From: Elusimicrobiota bacterium
GTDB lineage: Bacteria > Elusimicrobiota > Elusimicrobia > F11
DNA: 64,000 nucleotides
Reading direction: 5' to 3'
Assembly (NCBI GenBank): GCA_022072025.1
Contig: JAJVIP010000002.1
Location: forward strand, 531,194-595,193
Shown here: positions 6,715 through 15,882 of the stretch, piece after piece
Layout: every line of letters starts with the position of its first letter
How positions within the stretch are numbered: the stretch's first letter is position 1
The notes under the pieces: model-generated
What the model was told of the DNA's origin: nothing
The model's input: only the letters and a program-made list of their open reading frames with translations
Databases searched by the model: none
Position numbers and translations under genes: made by a program

Positions 6715-9700
6715 ATGGAGATTGAAACATACCGACGAATTTTATCTGAACGTATCTTTGTCTTTGATGGGGCCATGGGAACCAACCTGCAGGCATTCAA
6801 CCCCAACCTCGATGATTACGAAGGGAAAGAGGGCTGTACCGAAATTCTCTGTTTTACAAGGCCAAAATGGCTTCAGGAGATTCACTCCCAATTTTTCAAA
6901 GCCGGCTGCGATATCGTTGAAACCAACTCCTTTGGAGCGAACCGAATTGTATTGTCTGAATACGACTTGGGTGACAAAGTCCTAGAGTACAATCGCAAAG
7001 CAGCTCAAATTGCACGCGAGGTGGCCTCACAATTTTCAACCCCCAATCATCCCCGCTTTGTGGCTGGATCCATGGGACCAGGAACAAAACTTCCCTCTCT
7101 TGGACATGTCACCTTCGATACTCTTAGGAAAAATTACGCGGAACAGGCACAAGGCCTCCTTGAAGGTGGGGTTGATTTGTTGTTGATTGAAACCTGTCAG
7201 GATTTGTTGCAAGTTAAGGCCGCAATCAACGGATCGCTCGATGCCATGAAACTCCTAAAGGTTCGTGTCCCATTGAATGTTCAAGTGACCATTGAGTCAA
7301 CGGGTACCATGCTTTTGGGGTCGGATATGGCAACCGCCATTTCGGTGATTGAATGTTTTCCAGTTGACACCATTGGTCTCAATTGCGCCACAGGTCCAAG
7401 AGAAATGAGCGAACATGTTCGCACGTTGGGCCAAATGACCCACCGCTTTATTTCGGTTCTACCCAATGCCGGACTTCCAGAAAATGTCGGTGGAAAAGCC
7501 GTCTACAAATTGACCCCGGACGATTTTGCATCTCACCTTGTCGAGTTTGTGAAACTACATGGAGTGAATGTGGTCGGCGGATGCTGCGGCACCACTCCCG
7601 AACATCTCGCTAAAGCTGTCCAGGCTGTTTCCATTCTCAAACCTTTAAAGAGGACACCTCCCAATATCGCAACAGCAACAAGTTTGTATTTGAGTACACC
7701 GCTTCGACAGGAACCGGCTCCCCTTATCATTGGGGAAAGAACCAATGCCAATGGCTCAAAGGCGTTCAGGGACCTGCTTTTGACCGAAGATTATGACTCG
7801 ATGGTGAACATTGCCAAAGAACAAGAAGCGGAAGGAGCGCATGTTTTGGATGTTTGCACAGCCTATGTGGGTCGGGATGAAATCAAAGACATGACTGAAA
7901 CCATCAAACGTTTTGCCCTCCAAACACGGGTTCCCCTCATGCTTGACTCGACCGAACCGCCTGTTATTGAAGCTGCCTTGAAATTGTATGGAGGGAAGGC
8001 CATTGTGAACTCTATCAACCTCGAAGACGGCGAGGAGAGAATGGAGAAAATTTGCCCTTTATTAACCACCTATGGCGCGGCAGTTGTGGCGTTGACCATT
8101 GATGAAAATGGGATGGCCAAAACGGCAGAGAAGAAATTTCAAATTGCCAAACGCATTTACGAATTGGCTGTTAAAAAATATGGCATTCCGCCAGGGGATC
8201 TTATATTCGACACGCTCACCTTTACTTTGGGCAGCGGTGATGAAGAATTTAGAAAAGCCGGCATTGAAACCATTGAGGCCATTCGTAAAATTAAAAAGGA
8301 ATTTCCTGAAGTCCAAACCACCTTGGGAGTCAGCAATATCTCGTTTGGTCTCTCTCCGGCATCACGTTCTGTTTTGAATAGTGTGTTCTTGCATTATGCG
8401 ATACAGGCCGGCTTGGACTCGGCCATCGTAAATTCAAAGAAAATCACCCCCTTGTTTAAAATTGATGAAAAAGGACGCGAGTTGGCCAGGCAACTCATTT
8501 TCGATGAAAGGAAATACGGGCCGGATGGAACCGTGATCTACGATCCTTTACACGAATTCATGGCAATTTACGCCAATGCGAAGACCCCATCCGATTTACC
8601 AGTCCAGGAACAACCCAAATCTGTTGAGGAAAACCTCAAGCAACGGATCATTAATGGGAACAAACAAAATATCGAAAAAATTCTGGCGGAGGCTCTGAAG
8701 AAGCACCCTGCCCTGGACATCATCAACAACATTCTCCTAGAGGGAATGCGGGTTGTGGGCGATTTGTTCGGAGCGGGTCAAATTCAGTTGCCTTTCGTTC
8801 TACAATCGGCCGAAACCATGAAGGCAGCTGTGAGGTTTCTGGAGCCCCATATTCCTAAAGTGGGGGGAGGAAATACGAAAGGGAAAATGTTGATCGCCAC
8901 TGTTAAAGGCGATGTTCATGATATTGGAAAAAATTTGGTCGATATTATTCTTTCAAACAACGGCTATACCGTCATTAACCTGGGAATCAAACAACCCATT
9001 GACGCCATTCTTAAGGCTGCCGAAGAACATAAACCCGACGTGATAGGACTTTCTGGTCTCTTGGTGAAATCGACCGCCGTGATGAAAGAAAATCTCGAAG
9101 AAATGAATAGCCGGGCCATCAACTACGATGTGGTTCTGGGAGGGGCGGCTTTAACGCGCAAATTCGTGGAAGTTGATTTGAGGTCTTTATACAAAGGTAA
9201 AGTGTTTTATGCGCATGATGCTTTCGCGGGACTTCGGATCATGGATGAGTTAACCGGATCAACGGAAGAAAAAAAACTGACGGGGACTTATGAAATAAAA
9301 GATGAAAAAACACATTCCTCATCACAAGGATCAAAAATTCTCTCCCAGGGGGGGGATTCGGCCAAATCCTCGCTGCAAACCCAGGTGCGCTCCCAGATTA
9401 AACCCGCTGCCATATTGCCCCAGGCCCCTTTTTGGGGGTCTCGGGTGGTGCGGGGATTGGACCTGAAAGAAATTTACTCCTATATCAACGAGACCGCTTT
9501 GTTAAAAGTACGTTGGGGCTTTAAGCGGGTTCGAGAAAGCACGTTGGAAGAATACAACCAAATGATGGAACAGAAAGTGAATCCGCTTTTCGAGAAATGG
9601 AAACAATATGCCCTTAGAGAAGGAATCTTCCAACCTCAAGTCGTTTACGGCTATTTCCCTTGCCAAGCTGACGAAAACAATTTGGTTATCTTTAATGAGG

Positions 9701-10212
9701 ACACAAAAACCGAACGGCAACGCTATGAGTTTCCGAGGCAGAAAAAGGACCCTTATTTATGTATTTCAGACTTTTTTCGACCGTTGGGGTCCGCTGAAAT
9801 GGACGTTATTGGGATGATGATTGTGACCATCGGGGCGGCCGCGACCCCGCGTATCCAAGAAATTTACAAGAAAAATGAATACACCGATTATCTGTATCTT
9901 CACGGATTAAGTGTTGAAACCGCCGAAGCCTTGGCCGAATATTGGCACAAACGTATGAGACAAGAATTGAAGATTGATGGAGAAGACTCCCAAAAAGTAA
10001 GAGAGTTGTTTCAACAAAAATATCAGGGTTCACGTTTCAGTTTTGGATATCCTGCCTGTCCTCACCTGGAAGATCAAAAGAAAATGTTCGAACTGCTCGA
10101 ACCTCAACGAATTGGGATTGAATTATCAGAAGAATTCCAGCTGCACCCTGAACAATCAACTTCTGCCATAATCGTTCATCACCCGCAGGCCAAGTATTTT
10201 TCAGTTGATTAA
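6715..10212 (+). CDS. metH: Cobalamin-dependent methionine synthase
   Basis: 1,165 residues with all four modules of MetH (E. coli 1,227). It transfers the methyl group of 5-methyltetrahydrofolate to homocysteine through enzyme-bound cobalamin. The homocysteine module has 'FDGAMGTNLQ' at the N-terminus and zinc ligands Cys224 ('GLNCATGP') and Cys290-Cys291 ('GGCCGTTPEH'). The folate module begins near 'IIGERTNANGSKAF'. The B12 module carries 'KGDVHDIGKNLV' with the axial ligand His735. The C-terminal reactivation module has 'YQGSRFSFGYPACPHLEDQ' and binds S-adenosylmethionine. A low-complexity linker before the reactivation module contains a run of eight G. No cobalamin riboswitch can fit in the 50 bases upstream, and there is no Shine-Dalgarno sequence. 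Confidence 0.97.
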   Translation: MEIETYRRILSERIFVFDGAMGTNLQAFNPNLDDYEGKEGCTEILCFTRPKWLQEIHSQFFKAGCDIVETNSFGANRIVLSEYDLGDKVLEYNRKAAQIAREVASQFSTPNHPRFVAGSMGPGTKLPSLGHVTFDTLRKNYAEQAQGLLEGGVDLLLIETCQDLLQVKAAINGSLDAMKLLKVRVPLNVQVTIESTGTMLLGSDMATAISVIECFPVDTIGLNCATGPREMSEHVRTLGQMTHRFISVLPNAGLPENVGGKAVYKLTPDDFASHLVEFVKLHGVNVVGGCCGTTPEHLAKAVQAVSILKPLKRTPPNIATATSLYLSTPLRQEPAPLIIGERTNANGSKAFRDLLLTEDYDSMVNIAKEQEAEGAHVLDVCTAYVGRDEIKDMTETIKRFALQTRVPLMLDSTEPPVIEAALKLYGGKAIVNSINLEDGEERMEKICPLLTTYGAAVVALTIDENGMAKTAEKKFQIAKRIYELAVKKYGIPPGDLIFDTLTFTLGSGDEEFRKAGIETIEAIRKIKKEFPEVQTTLGVSNISFGLSPASRSVLNSVFLHYAIQAGLDSAIVNSKKITPLFKIDEKGRELARQLIFDERKYGPDGTVIYDPLHEFMAIYANAKTPSDLPVQEQPKSVEENLKQRIINGNKQNIEKILAEALKKHPALDIINNILLEGMRVVGDLFGAGQIQLPFVLQSAETMKAAVRFLEPHIPKVGGGNTKGKMLIATVKGDVHDIGKNLVDIILSNNGYTVINLGIKQPIDAILKAAEEHKPDVIGLSGLLVKSTAVMKENLEEMNSRAINYDVVLGGAALTRKFVEVDLRSLYKGKVFYAHDAFAGLRIMDELTGSTEEKKLTGTYEIKDEKTHSSSQGSKILSQGGDSAKSSLQTQVRSQIKPAAILPQAPFWGSRVVRGLDLKEIYSYINETALLKVRWGFKRVRESTLEEYNQMMEQKVNPLFEKWKQYALREGIFQPQVVYGYFPCQADENNLVIFNEDTKTERQRYEFPRQKKDPYLCISDFFRPLGSAEMDVIGMMIVTIGAAATPRIQEIYKKNEYTDYLYLHGLSVETAEALAEYWHKRMRQELKIDGEDSQKVRELFQQKYQGSRFSFGYPACPHLEDQKKMFELLEPQRIGIELSEEFQLHPEQSTSAIIVHHPQAKYFSVD

Positions 10213-10258
10213 AATGATTCATTTTCTGCCTTTTCTTTAGAATTGTAAGATCCCGCCC

Positions 10259-12934
10259 ATGTTACAGACCATCCTTCGCATTGTCGCCGGAACTCGAAAT
10301 GATCGTGTCATAAAAAAAATTCAACCCATCGTTGATGCGATCAACTCTTTAGAACCAACCATTCAAGCCCTCAGCGACGAGGCACTTAAAAATAAAACAA
10401 CCGAGTTCAGAGAAGCATTGGCCAACGGAAAAACATTGGACGACATCCTTCCTGAAGCTTTTGCCGCAGTCAGAGAAGCCTCCAAACGAACCATTGGACT
10501 TCGGCATTTTGATGTTCAACTCATTGGCGGCATCATTTTGCATCAAGGAAAAATCGCCGAAATGAAAACAGGCGAAGGGAAGACCCTGGTGGCCACTTTG
10601 GCGGCCTATTTAAATGCGCTGGAAGGAAAAGGTGTTCATGTTGTGACGGTCAATGATTATCTGGCCAAACGAGACCGTGATTGGATGGGCCCCATTTATG
10701 AGTTTTTGGGGTTGTCGGTCGGCTCCATTCAACATGACATGCCCCTTCACTTGCATAAAGAGATGCATCACAAAGACATCACCTATGTCACCAACAATGA
10801 ATTGGGGTTTGATTATTTGCGTGACAATTTGGTTCGTTCAGCCGAACAAAGATCTTTAAGGCCATTCAATTTTGCGATTGTAGACGAAGTCGATTCTATC
10901 TTGATTGATGAAGCTCGAACCCCCCTTATTATTTCTGGTCAAGGCGATCCGGCGACGGAGCGTTATTATGCCGTTGATAAATTGGTTCCTCATTTAAGCG
11001 GTAGATTTGTGACGGAAAAAGAGGAAATTCAAGCCAAATACACCGGGACGGATCTTTCCGTGGGCTTTGATTTCATTGTGGACGAAAAAAACCACAGTGT
11101 GGTTTTAACCGAACAAGGCATACAAAAATGCGAGCGCATGCTGAAAATCCCTTCGCTTTATGACGATCTGCAAGGAGAATGGGTCCATCACATCACCACG
11201 GCCTTGAGGGCGCACAACCTCTACAAAAAAGATGTTCATTACGTCGTTAAAGAGGGGGAGGTTATCATTGTTGATGAGTTTACCGGTCGGCTCATGCCAG
11301 GTCGGCGTTGGTCTGACGGACTCCACCAGGCGATTGAAGCCAAAGAACATCTGCGAATTGCCGAAGAAAATCAAACCCTTGCCACCATTACTTTCCAAAA
11401 CTTCTTTAGGCAATTTAAAAAATTGTCGGGAATGACTGGAACGGCCCTCACTGAAGCCAACGAATTCTGGCAAATCTATAAATTGGATGTTGTGGCCATT
11501 CCATCCAATAAAGTCAACATTCGAGTGGACCATGCGGATCGTATCTTTCGTACAGAAAGAGAAAAATTCAATGCCATTATTGAGGAAATTGAGGGTCTCT
11601 GGAAAGAAGGGCAACCGGTATTGGTGGGCACACGATCCATTGAAAAATCTGAATCGATTTCGGCCCTCTTGCGAAGAAAAGGAATTCCCCATCAGGTCCT
11701 CAACGCCAAGTATCACATGCAGGAAGCTCAGATTATTGCCCAAGCCGGGCGAAAAGGAGCCGTGACCATCGCGACCAACATGGCCGGCCGTGGAACCGAT
11801 ATCCTTTTGGGAGGAAACCCTCAAGACAAAGAAGAGGCCGACCTGGTTCGATCCAAAGGGGGATTGCATGTGTTGGGGTCGGAACGACATGAATCTCGTC
11901 GCATTGATAATCAGCTGCGAGGCCGAACCGGCCGGCAAGGGGATCCGGGAAGTTCACGTTTTTATCTCTCCCTTGAAGACGAATTGATGAGACTTTTTGG
12001 GTCCGAACGAATATCCACCATCATGGGAAAATTGGGAATGCAAGAGGGCGAAGACATCCAGCATCCCTTGATCAACCATGGTGTCGCCAATGCTCAGAAA
12101 AAAGTGGAAGCGATGAATTTTGATATTCGCAAACAAGTGGTGGATTATGACAACGTCATGAACAAGCAACGTGAAGCCATCTACCGATTGCGCAATGCCA
12201 TTCTTGATAAATCTGACATGACTGAACGCGCCCACGACATGTTGCTTGACGCCATTGAAGATCAATTGGCCGTCACAGCGCCAAAAAATGTTGAAGCCAA
12301 TAAATGGGATATGGAGTCTCTCAAATCATGGTTAAAAACAGTTTTTGTCATTGATTGGCCTTCTTCGTCTGATGAGATTTTAGGAAGAGAAAATCTTGAA
12401 GACAGATTAAAAGAAATGATTAAAACCGCCTATGCGGAGCGGATGAACGAACTGGGAAGTGAAAACTTTGCTGAACTTCAGCGGGGTGTGTTTTTGGCCA
12501 TCTTGGACAGTGTCTGGGTGGAACATTTAACTTATCTCGAACAATTGCGTCGAGGAATTTTTTTACGGGCTTATGGCCAAAAGGATCCGCTGATAGAATT
12601 TCAAAAAGAAGGATTTCGCTTGTTTGAAAGCATGATGACGCGGGTCCGGGACACATTTTTGGAATATATATTCCATGTTTCGGCAACGGCAACAGAGATA
12701 ACGAAAAAACAATCTGAACCCACCCCCATGATCACGCAGAAAGACGAAATTATGGGCATGAGTGGAGCGACGACTCAAAAAACTTCTCAGCTTTCGTCCA
12801 ACGGAGTCATTCCATTGCCGGGAAAAACTATTAATAAAAACAACTCCACTCCTATTGAAGTAGAAAAAATCGGGCGAAATGATTCGTGTCCATGCGGTAG
12901 TGGAAAGAAATATAAGAAATGCCACGGTAAATGA
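10259..12934 (+). CDS. secA: Preprotein translocase ATPase SecA
   Basis: 891 residues, the usual SecA length. The ATPase motor drives preproteins through SecYEG at the inner membrane. Motifs seen: 'MKTGEGKTLVATLAAYLNAL' (Walker A near residue 105), 'VDEVDSILIDEARTPLIISG' (Walker B and the following SecA signature), 'TIATNMAGRGTDI' and 'GLHVLGSERHESRRIDNQLR' in the second nucleotide-binding fold. The C-terminal zinc/SecB-binding tail CPCGSGKKYKKCHGK is intact. The ATG at 10259 has no clear ribosome binding site; a TAGAAT at 10238-10243 could be a -10 close to the start. The stop overlaps the start of lnt as ATGA, coupling export with lipoprotein acylation. Confidence 0.98.
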   Translation: MLQTILRIVAGTRNDRVIKKIQPIVDAINSLEPTIQALSDEALKNKTTEFREALANGKTLDDILPEAFAAVREASKRTIGLRHFDVQLIGGIILHQGKIAEMKTGEGKTLVATLAAYLNALEGKGVHVVTVNDYLAKRDRDWMGPIYEFLGLSVGSIQHDMPLHLHKEMHHKDITYVTNNELGFDYLRDNLVRSAEQRSLRPFNFAIVDEVDSILIDEARTPLIISGQGDPATERYYAVDKLVPHLSGRFVTEKEEIQAKYTGTDLSVGFDFIVDEKNHSVVLTEQGIQKCERMLKIPSLYDDLQGEWVHHITTALRAHNLYKKDVHYVVKEGEVIIVDEFTGRLMPGRRWSDGLHQAIEAKEHLRIAEENQTLATITFQNFFRQFKKLSGMTGTALTEANEFWQIYKLDVVAIPSNKVNIRVDHADRIFRTEREKFNAIIEEIEGLWKEGQPVLVGTRSIEKSESISALLRRKGIPHQVLNAKYHMQEAQIIAQAGRKGAVTIATNMAGRGTDILLGGNPQDKEEADLVRSKGGLHVLGSERHESRRIDNQLRGRTGRQGDPGSSRFYLSLEDELMRLFGSERISTIMGKLGMQEGEDIQHPLINHGVANAQKKVEAMNFDIRKQVVDYDNVMNKQREAIYRLRNAILDKSDMTERAHDMLLDAIEDQLAVTAPKNVEANKWDMESLKSWLKTVFVIDWPSSSDEILGRENLEDRLKEMIKTAYAERMNELGSENFAELQRGVFLAILDSVWVEHLTYLEQLRRGIFLRAYGQKDPLIEFQKEGFRLFESMMTRVRDTFLEYIFHVSATATEITKKQSEPTPMITQKDEIMGMSGATTQKTSQLSSNGVIPLPGKTINKNNSTPIEVEKIGRNDSCPCGSGKKYKKCHGK

Positions 12935-14352
12935 TGCCCTCTTTGGCGTCGGCACTGAGCGGGCTGCTGCTCAGTTTAGCTTTCCCACCTTTTAATTTTC
13001 ACTTCCTGGCCTGGTTTGCCTTAATTCCGATCTTTATCTTCAAGAATTCAGGGTTTCGTGAAGGGTTCTTGATGGGCTTTATCTCTTCCCTCATCATTTA
13101 TTTCTGGTTATGGAAAACATTTTACGCTGCGCAAATTGCCTTCCCCGTTACCCTCGGATGTTGGTTGGGTTTATCAGCGGTACTGGCAATGTATCCGGCG
13201 TCGCAGTTTTGGTTGCTGAAAAAATGTCCAGAAGGTTGGTTCCGACCACTTATAGCAGGATTCTTGTGGATCTTATCTGAAAAATTAAGGGGCGTTCTCA
13301 TCACGGGATTTCCTTGGGCCTTGCTGGCCCACACACAAGTTCACAACCTCGAGATTATTCAAATGGCATCCGTTGTTGGGGAACTCGGAGTTTCATTTCT
13401 ATTGGTTCTATTTAATGCCTCAGCAGCGATGACTTTGAAATCTCGCGCTCGAAAAGACATCTTCTTTTTTTCTTTCACCGTTCTCGTTGTATTCGCTTTA
13501 TTCCTGTCTGGTCGGCATAGGATTCAAAACAATACGAATGAAGCCCCCTCTTCATCTAAAATCAAAGTCGCGGTAATCCAGGGAAATATTGACCAGTACC
13601 AAAAATGGGACAGCGCCTATGAAAATCTCATTAAGACGAGATATGCCATCTTGGTGACTGAGGCTTTGCAACGTCAACCTGATTTGATTATTTGGCCCGA
13701 AAGCTCGCTTCCTGGGTGGTATCCCAATGACACTCAAGTGAAATCATGGTTGACAGAAGTGATTAAAAATTCACGGGTTCATCATTTGGTGGGAGCCGTC
13801 ACGTCTCGTCAAGGGAAAGAATACAACAGTGCTTTCTTGATTGATCCCAATGGAAATGTCGTGGCTGAATACTCAAAACAACATTTGGTTCCTTTTGGAG
13901 AATATATTCCCTTTGGAGGATTTCTCAAAAGATGGGTTCCTTATTTGGGACAACTGGGGACTTTTTCTGCGGGTGAAAATCCAGTTCTATTCGAAATGAA
14001 GGGCATTCGATTGGCTCCCAACATCTGTTATGAGGCGATGTTTTCTAGATTGGTTTTCCAGAGTGTTCAAAGGGGGGCAGATGTGATTGTCAACCTTACG
14101 AATGATGGTTGGTTTCTAGACACCGCGGCCCCAGAACAACATTTCAACGCCAATATTTTCCGTGCTGTGGAGAATGGACGCCCCGTGATTCGGGCCGCCA
14201 ACACGGGAATATCTGCGATGATTAACGAAACGGGTACCGTTATATCCCAGACCCAATTGCTTACAACCGCCGTCCTCTACGGAGAAGTTGCCGTTCCACA
14301 AAAAAAGACAATTTTCACTTTGTTATACTCCTGGCTATGTCTCGCGAACTAA
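12931..14352 (+). CDS. lnt: Apolipoprotein N-acyltransferase
   Basis: 473 residues. The N-terminal ~190 are hydrophobic with about six to seven transmembrane segments, followed by a nitrilase-fold periplasmic domain. The expected catalytic triad is present: Glu257 in 'IIWPESSLPGW', Lys316 in 'EYSKQHLVPFGEYIPFGG', and Cys366 in 'APNICYEAMF'. Lnt adds the third acyl chain to the N-terminal cysteine of lipoproteins, which the downstream LolC/LolD system then needs for sorting. It overlaps secA by 4 bases, and a second in-frame ATG at 12934 is an alternative start. Its 3' end overlaps the true start of prfB by 16 bases. Confidence 0.95.
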   Translation: MMPSLASALSGLLLSLAFPPFNFHFLAWFALIPIFIFKNSGFREGFLMGFISSLIIYFWLWKTFYAAQIAFPVTLGCWLGLSAVLAMYPASQFWLLKKCPEGWFRPLIAGFLWILSEKLRGVLITGFPWALLAHTQVHNLEIIQMASVVGELGVSFLLVLFNASAAMTLKSRARKDIFFFSFTVLVVFALFLSGRHRIQNNTNEAPSSSKIKVAVIQGNIDQYQKWDSAYENLIKTRYAILVTEALQRQPDLIIWPESSLPGWYPNDTQVKSWLTEVIKNSRVHHLVGAVTSRQGKEYNSAFLIDPNGNVVAEYSKQHLVPFGEYIPFGGFLKRWVPYLGQLGTFSAGENPVLFEMKGIRLAPNICYEAMFSRLVFQSVQRGADVIVNLTNDGWFLDTAAPEQHFNANIFRAVENGRPVIRAANTGISAMINETGTVISQTQLLTTAVLYGEVAVPQKKTIFTLLYSWLCLAN

Positions 14353-15465
14353 AAAATCAACTTGAATTGTTGTCGAAGAAAATTGACGACATGGGGAGGT
14401 TTCTTTGACCTGCCTCGAAAAAAAGACATCATTGCCCGATTAGAACAAGAATCCAACTCTCCTTCCTTCTGGCAACACCCTGAAAATGCCAGGCGCGTTA
14501 TGCGTGATCTCAACACCGCCAAAGACGACGTCCGAAATTGGAGTGACGTTCACAGCAAAATTCAAGATTATTCGACCTTATTGGAATTGGCTGAAGAAGC
14601 CAAAGATGAAGCCGAAGAAAAAAACATCTCATTGGGGCTTGAACAACTTAAAAAGACTTTGGCCGACATGGAAATCCGTGCGCTTCTGAACGGCCCTCAT
14701 GATAATTCCGATGCCATTGTGACGATTCACGCCGGAGCCGGCGGAACGGAAGCCGCCGACTGGGCTGAAATGCTGCTACGTATGTATTCGCGATGGGTTG
14801 ACCAAAAAGGAATGAAAATGGAAATCACCGATATTCTTCCAGGCGAAGGGGCAGGCGTTCGCCGAGTGATGGCGGTGGTTAGAGGGCCCTATGCCTATGG
14901 TTTGCTTAAAGCTGAAATGGGCGTGCATCGATTGGTCCGCATTTCACCTTTTGATTCCAATGCCAGGAGGCACACCTCCTTTGCTTCATTGGATGTTATT
15001 CCGGAAATTGATGATGAAATAAAAATTGAAATTAAAGAGGCCGACTTAAAGGTTGATACGTATCGCTCATCGGGGGCTGGAGGTCAACATGTGAATAAAA
15101 CTGAATCAGCGATTAGAATTACGCATGTCCCCACTGGAATTGTGGTTGCCTGCCAACAAGAACGCTCACAAATAAAAAATCGTGAATTTGCAATGAAAAT
15201 ATTGAAATCAAAACTCTTTGATCTTGAGCAAGAAAAGCAACGCGCGGCCGTGGAGAAACATTATGACGAAAGAGGACAAATTGCATGGGGGCACCAAATT
15301 CGCTCCTATGTTTTTATGCCCTACCAATTGGTGAAAGACCTTCGGTCCAACTATGAAACCGGCAATGTTCAAGCGGTCATGGATGGCGACTTGGATCCCT
15401 TTATTAAAGCGTATCTTGATTGGAAGGCCACCAATAAAGATGCTACACTGCCCGGCGTTTCATAG
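14337..15465 (+). CDS. prfB: Peptide chain release factor 2, with programmed +1 frameshift
   Basis: Translation starts at ATG 14337 inside the 3' end of lnt and gives 23 residues beginning MSRELKNQLELL, ending at an in-frame TGA at 14406-14408. A +1 shift skipping T14406 continues as DLPRKKDIIARL and runs to the TAG at 15463-15465, giving about 375 residues (E. coli RF2 365). The shift site is the classic GGGGAGG, three bases, then CTT TGA C. The peptidyl-hydrolysis GGQ is at about residues 248-250 ('SSGAGGQHVNKTESA'). RF2 recognises UGA and UAA stops, and the internal TGA gives autoregulation. The ATG at 14362 in the second frame is not a credible start because it lacks this N-terminus. Confidence 0.96.
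14393..14409 (+). promoter_or_regulatory. prfB programmed +1 frameshift signal
   Basis: GGGGAGG (14393-14399), spacer TTT, slippery CTT, stop TGA and following C. The internal Shine-Dalgarno is three bases from CTT, exactly as in the known RF2 autoregulatory site: low RF2 slows termination at TGA and favours the +1 shift. Confidence 0.93.
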
Positions 15466-15473
15466 GAGGAAAT

Positions 15474-15839
15474 GTGACGAAGATCCTTGTTGTTGACGAT
15501 GAAAAAGATGTCGTTGAGCTTTTGAAATTTTTACTGGAAAAAGACGGATATGTGGTGTCAACGGCGTACAATGGTCGCGAGGCTTTGGCGGCGGCCAAAG
15601 AAATTATTCCAGATCTTATTTTGCTCGACGTCATGATGCCAGAAATGGATGGGTACACGGTCCAAACGCAATTATTGGAGTTCCCGGCGACAAAAAATAT
15701 ACCCATTATTATTCTCACGGCCAAAGGACAACTTCGAGACGTGTTCGCCATGTCTGCCAATGTCAAAGCCTATATCGAAAAACCTTTTGATCCAAAAACA
15801 CTTCGACTCAAAATTAGCGAGTCAATCAAACCGAAATAA
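15474..15839 (+). CDS. Stand-alone response regulator receiver protein
   Basis: 121 residues, a single REC domain with no output domain. Acidic pocket D8-D9, phospho-acceptor D52 in 'DLILLDVMMPEMDGYT', switch threonine in 'IIILTAKG', and lysine in 'AYIEKPFDPKTL' are all present, so it should be phosphorylatable. Such CheY/DivK/PilH-like proteins pass signals by protein contact. No histidine kinase is encoded in this window. The start is GTG at 15474 with an AGGAGGA ribosome binding site; the ATG at 15472 would run straight into a stop. It lies 8 bases after prfB and 43 bases before lysS, so it is expressed with translation genes. A link to the type IV pilus cannot be shown from context. Confidence 0.9.
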   Translation: MTKILVVDDEKDVVELLKFLLEKDGYVVSTAYNGREALAAAKEIIPDLILLDVMMPEMDGYTVQTQLLEFPATKNIPIIILTAKGQLRDVFAMSANVKAYIEKPFDPKTLRLKISESIKPK

Positions 15840-15882
15840 GGAATCATCATCCCTTTCACAATTGAAAGGATTCAACTCTAAA

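Noticed and set aside
11105..11938. 277-codon open frame on the reverse strand inside secA
   Set aside because: It lies wholly antisense to conserved SecA motifs and its translation shows no family pattern, so it is a codon-usage shadow.
14362..14408. ATG at 14362 as the start of prfB
   Set aside because: It gives a non-homologous N-terminus; the RF2 leader from 14337 plus the +1 shift site explains the gene fully.
15649..15882. Upstream extension of the lysS frame into the response regulator gene
   Set aside because: The extra 78 codons overlap a clear REC domain and are not part of LysS; ATG 15883 gives the normal length.
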